This document shows, piece after piece, positions 1 to 8,179 of a stretch of DNA of 64,000 nt. Numbering within the stretch: position 1 is the first letter of the stretch; each line of letters begins with the position of its first letter. The stretch comes from Clostridiales bacterium. GTDB lineage: Bacteria > Bacillota > Clostridia > Oscillospirales > Acutalibacteraceae. The notes beneath the pieces were generated by a model, which saw only the letters and a list, made by a program, of their open reading frames with translations, had not been told where the DNA came from and did no database searches. A program made the translations under genes and the position numbers. The stretch spans positions 1-64,000 of the forward strand of contig DXYF01000041.1 in assembly GCA_019415945.1 (NCBI GenBank). The letters are read 5' to 3'.

Positions 1-45
1 AATTTCAGAGTTCTCGGATTGATTTACCACTTACTTTTTATCATG

Positions 46-104
46 CCTCCTTTGTCATCAAATTACATCAGTTTGATTATAGCATAATTGACTTATTTTA
101 ACAA
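46..104 (-). promoter_or_regulatory. Promoter and ribosome site of a gene off the left edge
   Basis: On the minus strand TTGTTA (99-104), a 17-nt spacer and TATAAT (76-81) preceded by TGC form a good extended -10 promoter. A perfect AAAGGAGG follows at 46-53. The nearest ATG (42-44) is only one base from this site and opens a six-codon frame. A GTG at 28-30 opens a frame that stays open to the window edge, so a gene probably starts here and runs off the left end. Its identity cannot be seen. Confidence 0.5.
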
Positions 105-207
105 TACAGTTAAATATATTTGTTAATTTGTACAGTGTGTTAATTTCGTTTTTGGTAAGATTAACAAATGAAAAGTAATTATAAATAAAATATGTTTATT
201 TTTTTAG

Positions 208-304
208 TAAAAAAGTTGAGTTCCTCTACACGCAATTCGAGCAGACAGGTTGATATTATCAAACCTTCTCTGCCCGACCGTTTTCGAGCAGTTTCCTATA
301 AAGT
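208..304 (+). repeat. Intergenic repeat family A, copy 1 (full length)
   Basis: About 97 bp matching copies at 48820, 56355 and 58469. The order is a short hairpin (degenerate GTTGAG/CTCTAC here), a first TTCGAGCAG, a long hairpin whose ends are GCAGA and TCTGC around AGGTTGAT/ATCAAACCT, a CCCGACCG block, a second TTCGAGCAG and then TTTCCTATAAAG. It lies just beyond the terminator of the ybbR gene. No reading frame is present. Confidence 0.85.
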
Positions 305-332
305 AAAAAAGCAGACATAAAAGTCTGCTTTT
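304..332 (-). terminator. Intrinsic terminator of the cdaA-ybbR operon
   Basis: Read leftwards, the ten-bp stem AAAAGCAGAC/GTCTGCTTTT with a six-base loop runs into a T tract, just after the ybbR stop codon. Confidence 0.85.
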
Positions 333-338
333 AATACT

Positions 339-1598
339 TTATTTTTCTGAAATTGTAAGATTAGCCTTGTAATTACCGTAAACCCAGCAGCTGTCAGCAT
401 TGCCGAGCTTAAAATCGACAGCCATCTGAACAGAACCTGTTGTACCTTTAGAATTTGATGTATCTATCACGGCAGTTATATCAGAAGCCGTAAGTTCATC
501 AAGCTGGGATTTCGGACCTATAACCGTAACGGTAATGCTGTTTTGCGTAACCTCTGCTTTATAGCCGGAATCCAAGCCGCTGACTGTAAATTTATCAACC
601 TTGAATGTTTTACTTGACATTGAGCTCAGATCAATCACAACCTTTGCCGAGGTTGAATTGCTCAGGTTTTTGCAATCTGTAGGAATATCTATTCCGAGAG
701 AATCAAATGTCTTTTTCTCAGCTTTAAGCGTTGAGAAATCAATGCTCTCAAGACTAACAGAATCTGTCTTGTCAAGTATATCCGAAGGTCCTGCAAGAAG
801 AATTGACGATGGTTCAATAGAAATCATATCATCGGTAATCTTCAGTCCCGACGGTTTATTTTCATAGGTAGGATTAACACTGACTGTTTTTTCGGGCATA
901 ACTGTCACGGTTGCCTTTACCGTATCAATATCCATCGTTAAAAGCTCTGTAGACAGCTGATTGTTGTTTTTATCATACAAAACAATTTTTGCTTCGGTTT
1001 CATATGAATCTTTAAGCGTGCCGTTAATATCTGCCACGGCATATACCTTGTCAATTTTTGAAATTTCTGTCTGCGGTCCTGAAATCACTACAGATTTGGA
1101 AGAAAGAGATGTAAAACCGTAGTAACCGTCAGCCACCTTATATACAATGTGATTATCCAGTATTTTAAATGTGCTTTCCCTGAAATAATCTACCACAACG
1201 CGAATTTGTGACGGAACAACTGCCGATGTAATCTGAAAATTTGCGGTTGGATTTGTCTTTGAAGCGGAAACATTCAAATCATAACTTCCCGAAGAGTTAA
1301 TTGAGTTTGCCGCCGCAGTAACAGTTATATCAGACTGATTAATTGAGCCTAAAACAGATCTGCTTCCCGTAACAGTAATTGAAGCGGTTTGTTCATTGCC
1401 TGAAAAAATCTGCAAACCGCTGTTTCTTGCTTCGTCAGATAGCTCTATCTGAATAGGTATATCGCTGATAGTTACATTTGTATCACTGTTTGAGCCAAGA
1501 CTTGAGTAAAGCCAGATAGATAAAGAAATAAGCAATGCAAGTGCAAATACAAATTTATTGTTCTGCATCAGCATATTGGGAGATTTTTTTATTTTCAA
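339..1598 (-). CDS. cdaR: YbbR-domain protein, CdaA regulator
   Basis: About 419 residues. A short basic N-terminus is followed by one membrane anchor (about residues 14-35), and the rest is predicted outside the cell as several YbbR-type beta domains with recurring 'SVSGP'-like strands. In Firmicutes the YbbR protein (CdaR) binds the membrane diadenylate cyclase CdaA and modulates c-di-AMP output. Here its TTG start (with GGGAGG eight bases upstream) overlaps the cdaA stop codon, so the two are translationally coupled. The glmM gene that often follows this pair is not next to it; a terminator comes directly after the stop. Family assignment is firm; regulatory role is from the family. Confidence 0.88.
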   Translation of the reverse strand: MKIKKSPNMLMQNNKFVFALALLISLSIWLYSSLGSNSDTNVTISDIPIQIELSDEARNSGLQIFSGNEQTASITVTGSRSVLGSINQSDITVTAAANSINSSGSYDLNVSASKTNPTANFQITSAVVPSQIRVVVDYFRESTFKILDNHIVYKVADGYYGFTSLSSKSVVISGPQTEISKIDKVYAVADINGTLKDSYETEAKIVLYDKNNNQLSTELLTMDIDTVKATVTVMPEKTVSVNPTYENKPSGLKITDDMISIEPSSILLAGPSDILDKTDSVSLESIDFSTLKAEKKTFDSLGIDIPTDCKNLSNSTSAKVVIDLSSMSSKTFKVDKFTVSGLDSGYKAEVTQNSITVTVIGPKSQLDELTASDITAVIDTSNSKGTTGSVQMAVDFKLGNADSCWVYGNYKANLTISEK

Positions 1599-2458
1599 TC
1601 TTCTTTCCTCCCTTTTTTCTTTATTTTTTTGTCGGTATTATCATCAATATAATCGCTGAGCAAAAATGATTCAAGCTTGTCTATAAGGGCATCTCTCGTA
1701 AAATCACGAAGAAGAATACCGTTTACAGCAATAGAAATAACACCGGTTTCCTCACTCACAACAAGCACAACAGCGTCGCTTTGCTCGCTGATGCCGAGAG
1801 CCGCTCTGTGCCGTGTTCCGAGATTTATGTCAACATTTTTATTATCCGTCAGCGGCAAAATACAACCTGCAGCATAAAGCTTGCCGTCACGAATAATGCT
1901 TGCACCATCGTGCAGCGGAGCTTTGTTAAAAAAGATATTTCCGAAAAGTGCGACTGAAGTTTCGGCGTCTATTACCGTTCCCGTAGCGGCGATATCCGAA
2001 AGCATTATTTCACGCTCAAACACAAGCAACGCACCTGTCTTTGAACGGGAGAACAAAACAGATGTATCTGCTGCATCAACGATTGACTTTTTAACTGCTT
2101 TTATCCATTCGTCACTTTTTCTGTGTTTTGAAAACAGCTTAATATATTTTTTATATGTATTATTTCTTCCCATCTGTTCCAAAGCTTTTCTAAGCTCCGG
2201 CTGAAAAATTACAACGATAATTATAACGGAAGCCTCGAAGAAGATTTGAAGCAACGATGACAACATTCCGAGACCGAAAAGAGAAGCAATAAAATACACC
2301 ACCAACAAAAACAAAATGCCTTTTATAAGCTGAACAGCTCTTGTTTCTCTTACTAATTTAAAGAGTCCGAAAATCAAAACGGCAATAGCTAAAATATCAA
2401 CAATATCACGAAGCTGAATAGTTTTTATTATGGAAATTATATCGTTTAGTATTCCCAT
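1595..2458 (-). CDS. cdaA: Diadenylate cyclase CdaA (c-di-AMP synthase)
   Basis: A 287-residue membrane enzyme making c-di-AMP from two ATP. Three membrane segments (about 19-36, 45-62, 67-86) precede a DisA_N catalytic domain with the metal/ATP motifs DGA (184-186) and GTRHRAA (214-220). A longer reading from a TTG at 2476 exists, but GGGGAGG lies just before the ATG at 2458, so that ATG is taken as the start. It overlaps the downstream YbbR gene. A 13-bp inverted repeat sits in its leader. c-di-AMP governs potassium and osmotic balance and cell-wall homeostasis in this group. Confidence 0.93.
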   Translation of the reverse strand: MGILNDIISIIKTIQLRDIVDILAIAVLIFGLFKLVRETRAVQLIKGILFLLVVYFIASLFGLGMLSSLLQIFFEASVIIIVVIFQPELRKALEQMGRNNTYKKYIKLFSKHRKSDEWIKAVKKSIVDAADTSVLFSRSKTGALLVFEREIMLSDIAATGTVIDAETSVALFGNIFFNKAPLHDGASIIRDGKLYAAGCILPLTDNKNVDINLGTRHRAALGISEQSDAVVLVVSEETGVISIAVNGILLRDFTRDALIDKLESFLLSDYIDDNTDKKIKKKGRKED

Positions 2459-2487
2459 TGATTTTCCTCCCCGCAAAAAGTGAACGC

Positions 2488-2536
2488 GAACCAGGCGTTT
2501 TGCCGTTTTAAAGCAAGCAGGATAAACGCCCGGTTC
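2488..2536 (-). promoter_or_regulatory. Large inverted repeat in the cdaA leader
   Basis: On the minus strand GAACCGGGCGTTT pairs with AAACGCCTGGTTC (13 pairs, one G-U) around a 23-base loop, between the end of the aminotransferase gene and the cdaA start. A five-T run lies only eight bases beyond the stem, close to the cdaA ribosome site. It could be a weak terminator or attenuator, or a leader structure. It matches no riboswitch class I recognise. Confidence 0.5.
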
Positions 2537-2565
2537 CGTATATTTCAGATATATTTTAACACAGA

Positions 2566-3738
2566 TTAAATATTAATTGCAACCTTTTTTGTGCTTTTGT
2601 ATCTGCAAATTTTATTAACAGAAGAGATAAAATAATTGACCTGACGATAATCGGAAAAAACCGACAGCACTGCCCTAACTGTTCCTCGCTCCTCAGTACC
2701 GAAAAATCTATGAGCAAGAGGTGCACAATGCAAACCGGCTCTTACTGAAATTTTGAATTCCTTATCAAGAATTTGTGCCGTTTCTTCGCTGTCAAGGTTT
2801 TCTATATTAAACGATACTACAGGCAAACATTTTGAATGTTTATTCATATCAACATATAATTTTACGCCCTGCGTATTACTAAGCCCTTTATACAAGTGCT
2901 CGGCAAGCTGATTTTCATGTCTTTCTATAGCACTTTCGGTTCTTTTTAATACGAATTTAATTCCTTCGTTAAGTCCTGTGATTCCCGGAAGATTAGGCGT
3001 TCCGCTTTCGTATCTGTCAGGCAAAATTTGAGGCTGCTTTAACTCAAGCGAGTAGCTGCCTGTTCCTCCCTGTATTATATCATCGGGCAAGTATTCTGAG
3101 TTTATTGCAAGTATCCCCGTACCCATAGGGCCGTAAAGTCCCTTGTGTCCTGCCGTACATAAAAAGTCAATACCGCTTTCTTTTAAAGACACAGGCGCAA
3201 CGCCTGCCGACTGTGCGGCGTCAACGCAAAAAAGCACTCCGTGAATTTTACAAAGTGCGGCTATCCTTTCAACAGGTAGTCTTACACCGAATACATTGGA
3301 AGCATGGGTGCAAATTACAAGTTTTGTATTGGGTCTTATTGCATTTCTGAAATTATCAATGGTTTCATCATCGTTATATGAATAATCCGCAACCGAATAT
3401 TCAACTCCCTGTTCCTTTAATTTTTCAAGAGGGCGTACAACCGCATTATGCTCAAGCGATGAAATAACGGCATGATCTCCTTTTGTTAAAACACCCTTAA
3501 TAACATAATTTAAGGCTGTGGTACAATTATAGGTAAATATAATTTTATCGGGAGACTGTGCGTCAAACAGCTTCGCTGCATTGCTGCGGCATTCGTACAT
3601 TATTTCAGACGCTTTAAGCGACATTGAATGTCCGCCTCTGCCCGGATTTGCTCCGTACAGGCGTAAAGCTCTGTTTACTGCGTTTAACACCGAAACGGGC
3701 TTTGGAAATGTAGTTGCACCGTTGTCAAAATATATCAC
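2566..3738 (-). CDS. Cysteine desulfurase-family PLP enzyme (TIGR01977-like)
   Basis: A 390-residue class V aminotransferase-fold protein. It opens with the family's YFDNGATTFPKP stretch, has the PLP lysine in the TAGHKG motif (about 199), and keeps a cysteine in AGLHCAP near the C-terminus where SufS-type desulfurases carry the catalytic cysteine. It resembles the TIGR01977 subgroup, whose members often sit beside selenium genes. The GTG start overlaps the stop of the upstream Se/S-carrier-like gene (GTGA), implying coupled translation. No selD, yedF or iron-sulfur scaffold gene is adjacent, so the acceptor of its sulfur or selenium is unknown. Confidence 0.85.
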   Translation of the reverse strand: MIYFDNGATTFPKPVSVLNAVNRALRLYGANPGRGGHSMSLKASEIMYECRSNAAKLFDAQSPDKIIFTYNCTTALNYVIKGVLTKGDHAVISSLEHNAVVRPLEKLKEQGVEYSVADYSYNDDETIDNFRNAIRPNTKLVICTHASNVFGVRLPVERIAALCKIHGVLFCVDAAQSAGVAPVSLKESGIDFLCTAGHKGLYGPMGTGILAINSEYLPDDIIQGGTGSYSLELKQPQILPDRYESGTPNLPGITGLNEGIKFVLKRTESAIERHENQLAEHLYKGLSNTQGVKLYVDMNKHSKCLPVVSFNIENLDSEETAQILDKEFKISVRAGLHCAPLAHRFFGTEERGTVRAVLSVFSDYRQVNYFISSVNKICRYKSTKKVAINI

Positions 3739-3962
3739 TTTACATCAGCGGCAGCCGTTCCTGTATAGGCAATACCGTTTCCCGAAAGCACTTCTAACGC
3801 TCTTTTGTAATTTTGATTTACCAAAAGGCTGTAACCGCATGATTTTTTATTCAGACTGATCGGCGTCCTTACAACTGTACTGTATATATTGTATTTTCTT
3901 AATACTTCCCTTGCTCTCATTGCGATAGTTACTGAATTGAACAATATTAAATTATTTTCCAT
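3735..3962 (-). CDS. DUF3343 / putative Se/S carrier-like small protein
   Basis: A 75-residue protein of the DUF3343 type (PF11823, described as a putative Se/S carrier). The start is the ATG at 3962, with AAGGTG six bases upstream; nine in-frame upstream codons lack a ribosome site. It has the short alpha/beta layout of the family ('NSVTIAMRAREVL' helix, then 'VRTPISL') and a single cysteine near residue 42 followed by GYSL, which in the family is the presumed sulfur or selenium carrier. It is coupled to the desulfurase-like gene that follows. Function is inferred from family and context only. Confidence 0.72.
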   Translation of the reverse strand: MENNLILFNSVTIAMRAREVLRKYNIYSTVVRTPISLNKKSCGYSLLVNQNYKRALEVLSGNGIAYTGTAAADVK

Positions 3963-4065
3963 TATTTTCACCTTATTACAAGCATACATAATATGCTTTT
4001 TTATTATATACTATGAAAACAAAAGAAAATTGGCACAACTTATCTGATGTAAAATACTTATTATT

Positions 4066-4107
4066 CACAAAAAGAAAACAGGATACGAAAAATATTTTCG
4101 TATCCTG
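4066..4107 (-). terminator. Terminator of the asd-dapA-dapB operon
   Basis: Read leftwards, CAGGATACGAAAA pairs with TTTTCGTATCCTG (13 bp, three-base loop), followed by TTTTCTTTTT, directly after the dapB stop. Confidence 0.92.
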
Positions 4108-4112
4108 AAAAA

Positions 4113-4877
4113 TTAACCGATTTTGTCACTCAGCAGATTTCCCATATTGTACATACCTGCGTTTTGCTTTGCAAGAAATACCGCTGCATTTACCGAACCT
4201 ACTGCAAAAACTTCCTTTGACTGAGCCTGATGCGAAATTGTGACCACCTCGTCGTGGCCTGCAAATATAACCTCATGCTCACCCACTATGGTACCTCCTC
4301 GAACTGAGTGGATACCGATTTCATTATTTGAACGCTTTTTTCTGTAGGAATGTCTGTCGTAAACATACTGCGGTTCTTCCTCAAGTACCTCGGAAATTCC
4401 GTCGGCAATCATGAGAGCCGTTCCGCTCGGTGCGTCAACCTTGAGATTGTGGTGCTTTTCAATAATCTCAATGTCAAATCCGCCGCCGAGAACCTTGGCC
4501 GCCTCTTTTGAAAGCTCAATAATTAAGTTAATGCCGAGCGACATATTGCCCGAATAAAACACTGCAATTTTTTCTGAAGCTGACTTGATTTTATAAACCT
4601 GCTCGGGTGAAAATCCTGTTGTACAGATTACACACGGAACTGAATATTTTAAAGCGTAATCAAGCATACCGTCAAGTACAGCAGGATTGGAAAAATCTAT
4701 TAAAACATCAGCTTTTTCGCTGATCTCATCAAAAGACTTGTAAACAGGAAATGAGTATTCACTGTTTCCGAAAGCGTCCACTCCGAAAAGGACATTAGTT
4801 TGATTGTTCTGTAATACTGCGTCAGCCACAAAATGTCCCATTTTGCCGTTGCAGCCGACAATTCCTATATTAACCAT
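4113..4877 (-). CDS. dapB: 4-hydroxy-tetrahydrodipicolinate reductase
   Basis: A 254-residue NAD(P)H-dependent reductase of lysine/diaminopimelate synthesis. The N-terminal Rossmann motif GIVGCNGKMG is followed by the catalytic signature beginning EKHHNLK and ending DAPSGTA, with the catalytic His pair and Lys. The ATG at 4877 has AAAGGGGA upstream and is preferred over nine extra upstream codons. It is the last gene of asd-dapA-dapB and is followed by a strong terminator. It supplies meso-DAP for peptidoglycan as well as lysine. Confidence 0.95.
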   Translation of the reverse strand: MVNIGIVGCNGKMGHFVADAVLQNNQTNVLFGVDAFGNSEYSFPVYKSFDEISEKADVLIDFSNPAVLDGMLDYALKYSVPCVICTTGFSPEQVYKIKSASEKIAVFYSGNMSLGINLIIELSKEAAKVLGGGFDIEIIEKHHNLKVDAPSGTALMIADGISEVLEEEPQYVYDRHSYRKKRSNNEIGIHSVRGGTIVGEHEVIFAGHDEVVTISHQAQSKEVFAVGSVNAAVFLAKQNAGMYNMGNLLSDKIG

Positions 4878-4940
4878 TTTAAAATTCCCCTTTAAGTAAA
4901 GCAATACCGCACAAATGCGTGCGGTATTTAAGCTGTCTGA

Positions 4941-5843
4941 TTATTTATTATACTTGTCAAGTAAATCGTACTTTGAAAGGCAGTCCTTGAGATCATGATA
5001 ACCCGATACACTCATAGGAACAAGAGGCAGTCTGCATTCGCCTGCTTCATATCCGTAAAGATTCATAGCCGTTTTTATCGGAATCGGGTTAACATCGCTG
5101 AACAAAATATTCATAAGCTCAAGATAATGGAAATTGAGTTTTTGTGCCTCTGCAAAGTTGTTTTCAAGACAGAACTGACAAATCTTGTGCATTTCGGCAG
5201 GACAGATGTTGGCAAACACGGAAATAACGCCAAGTGCACCGAGTGACATAAACGGCACGGTCTGGTCGTCGTTGCCGGAGTAAATATCAAGATTATCTCC
5301 GCAAAGCGAGCGAATGAGAGCAACCTGCGAAATGTTTCCGCTTGCCTCCTTGGTAGCAACGATATTTTCGTGCTTACAAAGCTCAACATAAGTCTTTGGC
5401 TGAATATTGCATCCCGTTCTTGACGGAACATTATAAACAATAACAGGCAAATCAACAGCGTCTGCGATTACATTAAAATGCTTTACAAGTCCTGCCTGAG
5501 AAGTCTTGTTGTAGTAAGGAGTAACGCACAAAAGAGCGTCCGCACCTGTTTTTTGAGCAGCCTTTGAGAGCATAACTGCAGTCGATGTATCATTGCTGCC
5601 TGTTCCTGCGATAACAGGAATTCTTCCGTTTATTTTTTCCGCTACAAAAGACAAAACTTCGCAATGTTCCTTTTCGGAAAGTGTAGCAGCTTCGCCTGTT
5701 GTACCGCAAGCAATAATTGCGTCTGTTCCGTTTTGAACATGAAATTCAAGAAGCTGTCCCAAAACATCATAGTTCACACTTCCGTCCGACTTCATGGGCG
5801 TTATTATAGCAACGCCTGAACCTGTGAAAATATGGTTAGCCAT
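4941..5843 (-). CDS. dapA: 4-hydroxy-tetrahydrodipicolinate synthase
   Basis: A 300-residue class I aldolase that condenses pyruvate with aspartate semialdehyde. Visible motifs are CGTTGE in the substrate loop, TPYYN with the catalytic Tyr, and ATKEASG with the Schiff-base Lys (about 164). The length is typical. GGAGG precedes the ATG. It lies between asd (15 bases upstream) and dapB in the order of the pathway. No lysine riboswitch is visible in the operon leader. Confidence 0.96.
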   Translation of the reverse strand: MANHIFTGSGVAIITPMKSDGSVNYDVLGQLLEFHVQNGTDAIIACGTTGEAATLSEKEHCEVLSFVAEKINGRIPVIAGTGSNDTSTAVMLSKAAQKTGADALLCVTPYYNKTSQAGLVKHFNVIADAVDLPVIVYNVPSRTGCNIQPKTYVELCKHENIVATKEASGNISQVALIRSLCGDNLDIYSGNDDQTVPFMSLGALGVISVFANICPAEMHKICQFCLENNFAEAQKLNFHYLELMNILFSDVNPIPIKTAMNLYGYEAGECRLPLVPMSVSGYHDLKDCLSKYDLLDKYNK

Positions 5844-5858
5844 AATTTACCTCCGTAA

Positions 5859-6944
5859 TTAATCCATATATCCCTCAGCACACAAGAGCTCTGCGAGTAA
5901 AACCGCACCGCCTGCTGCACCTCTTAATGTGTTGTGTGACATACATACAAATTTATAATCGTACTGAGTATCTTCTCTGAGTCTGCCGACTGATATTGCC
6001 ATTCCGTTTTCAAGATTTCTCTCCGACTTTATCTGCGGACGGTCGGGCTCTGTAAAGTAATGCAAAAACTGCTTGGGTGCACTCGGAAGCTCAAGTTCCT
6101 GAGCTCTGCCCTTGTAATTTTCCCAAACCTTAATAATCTCATCTACAGAGGGCTTTTTTACGCCGTTTTTAAACGACATAAACACTGCTGCTGTGTGTCC
6201 GTCGGAAACGGGAACGCGAAGACACTGAGAAGTAATTGAAATATCATCTGTGTTTGCAATCTTGTCACCCTCAATGTGACCCCAGATTTTGAGAGGCTCT
6301 TTTTCTGATTTTTCTTCCTCTCCTCCGATATAGGGAATGAGGTTGTCAACCATTTCAGGCCAAGTTTTAAATGTTTTGCCCGCACCGGAAATTGCCTGGT
6401 AAGTACAAGCAAGAACCTTGTCAACACCAAGTTCCTTTAAAGGGTGAATTGCGGGCACATAGCTCTGTAACGAGCAGTTTGATTTAACCGCAACAAAACC
6501 TCTTTTTGTTCCGAGTCTTTTTCTCTGAGCTTCGATAATTTTTATGTGATCTGCATTAATCTCAGGAATTACCATAGGTACATCTTCCGTAAAACGGTGA
6601 GCAGAGTTATTTGAAACGATCGGACATTCAGCCTTTGCGTACTTTTCCTCAAGAGCTTTAATCTCGTCCTTTTTCATATTTACGGCACAAAAACAAAAGT
6701 CAACCTTTGACGCAACTTCTTCAACATTATCTGCGTCCATAATGACCATATCTTTGTATTTTTCGGGAAGCTCCTGCGTCATATGCCATCTGCCCTCTAC
6801 GGTTTCGCCGTATTTCTTGCCGGCACTTCTTGCACTTGCTGCAAGTGCAGTTACCTCAAACCACGGATGATTTTCAAGCAGGAGTGCAAAACGCTGACCG
6901 ACCATACCTGTAGCTCCGATAATACCAACTTTGTACTTTTTCAC
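5859..6944 (-). CDS. asd: Aspartate-semialdehyde dehydrogenase
   Basis: 361 residues, GTG start with GGAGGAAT upstream. The Rossmann motif GATGMVGQ opens the protein, and the catalytic Cys lies in KSNCSLQ. The length and the start (KYKVGIIGATGMVG) fit the archaeal/fungal-like clade of Asd (TIGR00978) rather than the Escherichia-type enzyme; that clade also occurs in many Clostridia. It reduces aspartyl phosphate to the semialdehyde at the lysine/threonine/methionine branch point. It is the first gene of the asd-dapA-dapB operon. Confidence 0.93.
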   Translation of the reverse strand: MKKYKVGIIGATGMVGQRFALLLENHPWFEVTALAASARSAGKKYGETVEGRWHMTQELPEKYKDMVIMDADNVEEVASKVDFCFCAVNMKKDEIKALEEKYAKAECPIVSNNSAHRFTEDVPMVIPEINADHIKIIEAQRKRLGTKRGFVAVKSNCSLQSYVPAIHPLKELGVDKVLACTYQAISGAGKTFKTWPEMVDNLIPYIGGEEEKSEKEPLKIWGHIEGDKIANTDDISITSQCLRVPVSDGHTAAVFMSFKNGVKKPSVDEIIKVWENYKGRAQELELPSAPKQFLHYFTEPDRPQIKSERNLENGMAISVGRLREDTQYDYKFVCMSHNTLRGAAGGAVLLAELLCAEGYMD

Positions 6945-7069
6945 AATAATTCCTCCGAATTAAACAAATTTTCAAAAAGCAGTTGCCTTATTCGATTAAA
7001 TATTATATTATAGAAACAGCGTGCAAACGCCGTAACAAACGAACAGCCCACCACCCATTATTAAATTAT

Positions 7070-7098
7070 AATATACCATTTTACACAGGTGTTGTCAA
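7070..7098 (-). promoter_or_regulatory. Promoter of asd-dapA-dapB
   Basis: On the minus strand TTGACA (7093-7098), 17 nt, TATATT (7070-7075). The leader of about 120 nt contains a small hairpin near 7018-7032 but no lysine riboswitch core. Confidence 0.7.
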
Positions 7099-7121
7099 TT
7101 ATTTTACATATATGTTTTAAT
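7092..7121 (+). promoter_or_regulatory. Probable promoter of queA-tgt
   Basis: TTGTCA (7092-7097) with TTTAAT (7116-7121) 18 nt further on, before the queA ribosome site. Its -35 shares bases with the -35 of the divergent asd promoter because the TTGTCAA stretch is nearly palindromic. Confidence 0.45.
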
Positions 7122-7145
7122 AATTTTTGAATAAGCGAGGACATA

Positions 7146-8171
7146 ATGAAAACAAGTGACTTTTACTATGAATTACCCAAGGAGCTTATTGCTCAAACTC
7201 CTGCCGAGCCGAGGGACAGCTCAAGACTTCTTGTTTTGGACAAGGAAAACGGTCAAATTGAGCATAAGCATTTTTACGATATTATTGATTATTTAAACCC
7301 CGGAGATTTGCTTGTATGCAACGATTCAAGAGTGCTTCCTGCAAGAATATTCGGAATCAAGGACAATACGGGTGCAAGAGTAGAATTTCTGCTCTTAAAG
7401 CAAGTCGGAACAAACAGATGGGAAACGCTTTGCAAACCCGGCAAAAAAGCCCGTGAGGGTGCAAAATTTTCATTCGGCGGCGGAATACTTCGTGCAAGCA
7501 TCGCACAGGTAAAAGACGACGGCAACAGAGTTGTTGAATTTGAATGTGAAGAAAACTTCTTTACCACCCTCGACAAAATCGGTCAGATGCCTCTGCCCCC
7601 TTACATTACCGAGGAACTTAAGGACAAGGAAAGATATCAGACCGTTTACAGCCATGAGTTGGGTTCTGCCGCCGCACCGACGGCAGGTCTGCATTTTACA
7701 AACGAACTTATGGAAAAAATCAAAAGCAAAGGCGTAGGCATTGCGTATGTAACTCTGCATGTAGGGCTCGGAACATTTCGTCCCGTAAAGGTTGACGATG
7801 TAACAAAGCACAAAATGCACAGCGAGCACTATGAGATTTCAGAGGAAAGTGCAAGGCTTATCAACGAAGCAAAGAAAAACGGCAAAAGAGTCATCGCCGT
7901 GGGAACAACATCTTGCAGAACGCTTGAAAGTGTGGCAACCTTATACGGTGAAATAAAGCCGTGCGACGGATTTACCGATATTTTCATTTACCCAGGATAT
8001 AAATTCAAGGTGCTTGACGGTCTTATTACAAACTTCCACCTGCCTGAAAGCACGCTTATTATGCTTGTATCCGCCTTTGCTGGCTATGACAATATTATGA
8101 ACACATACAAAACCGCCGTTAATGAAAAATACAGATTTTTCTCGTTCGGCGACGCAATGTTTATTTATTAG
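7146..8171 (+). CDS. queA: S-adenosylmethionine:tRNA ribosyltransferase-isomerase
   Basis: A 341-residue enzyme that moves the ribosyl part of S-adenosylmethionine onto preQ1 in tRNA to form epoxyqueuosine. Full family length, with the characteristic 'PAEPRDSSRLL' near the N-terminus, an internal AAPTAGLHF segment and the C-terminal FHLPESTLIMLVSAF. It has GCGAGG before the ATG. The tgt gene follows after eight bases, the usual pair. The last step enzyme, QueH, is encoded at 56.5-57.1 kb. Confidence 0.96.
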   Translation: MKTSDFYYELPKELIAQTPAEPRDSSRLLVLDKENGQIEHKHFYDIIDYLNPGDLLVCNDSRVLPARIFGIKDNTGARVEFLLLKQVGTNRWETLCKPGKKAREGAKFSFGGGILRASIAQVKDDGNRVVEFECEENFFTTLDKIGQMPLPPYITEELKDKERYQTVYSHELGSAAAPTAGLHFTNELMEKIKSKGVGIAYVTLHVGLGTFRPVKVDDVTKHKMHSEHYEISEESARLINEAKKNGKRVIAVGTTSCRTLESVATLYGEIKPCDGFTDIFIYPGYKFKVLDGLITNFHLPESTLIMLVSAFAGYDNIMNTYKTAVNEKYRFFSFGDAMFIY

Positions 8172-8179
8172 GAGGGCAT

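Noticed and set aside
42..44. ATG at the left edge as a gene start
   Set aside because: It is one base from the ribosome site and its frame stops after six codons; the GTG at 28-30 is the better candidate.
6945..7069. Lysine riboswitch in the asd leader
   Set aside because: The leader is about 120 nt and lacks the lysine-aptamer core; only a small hairpin is visible.
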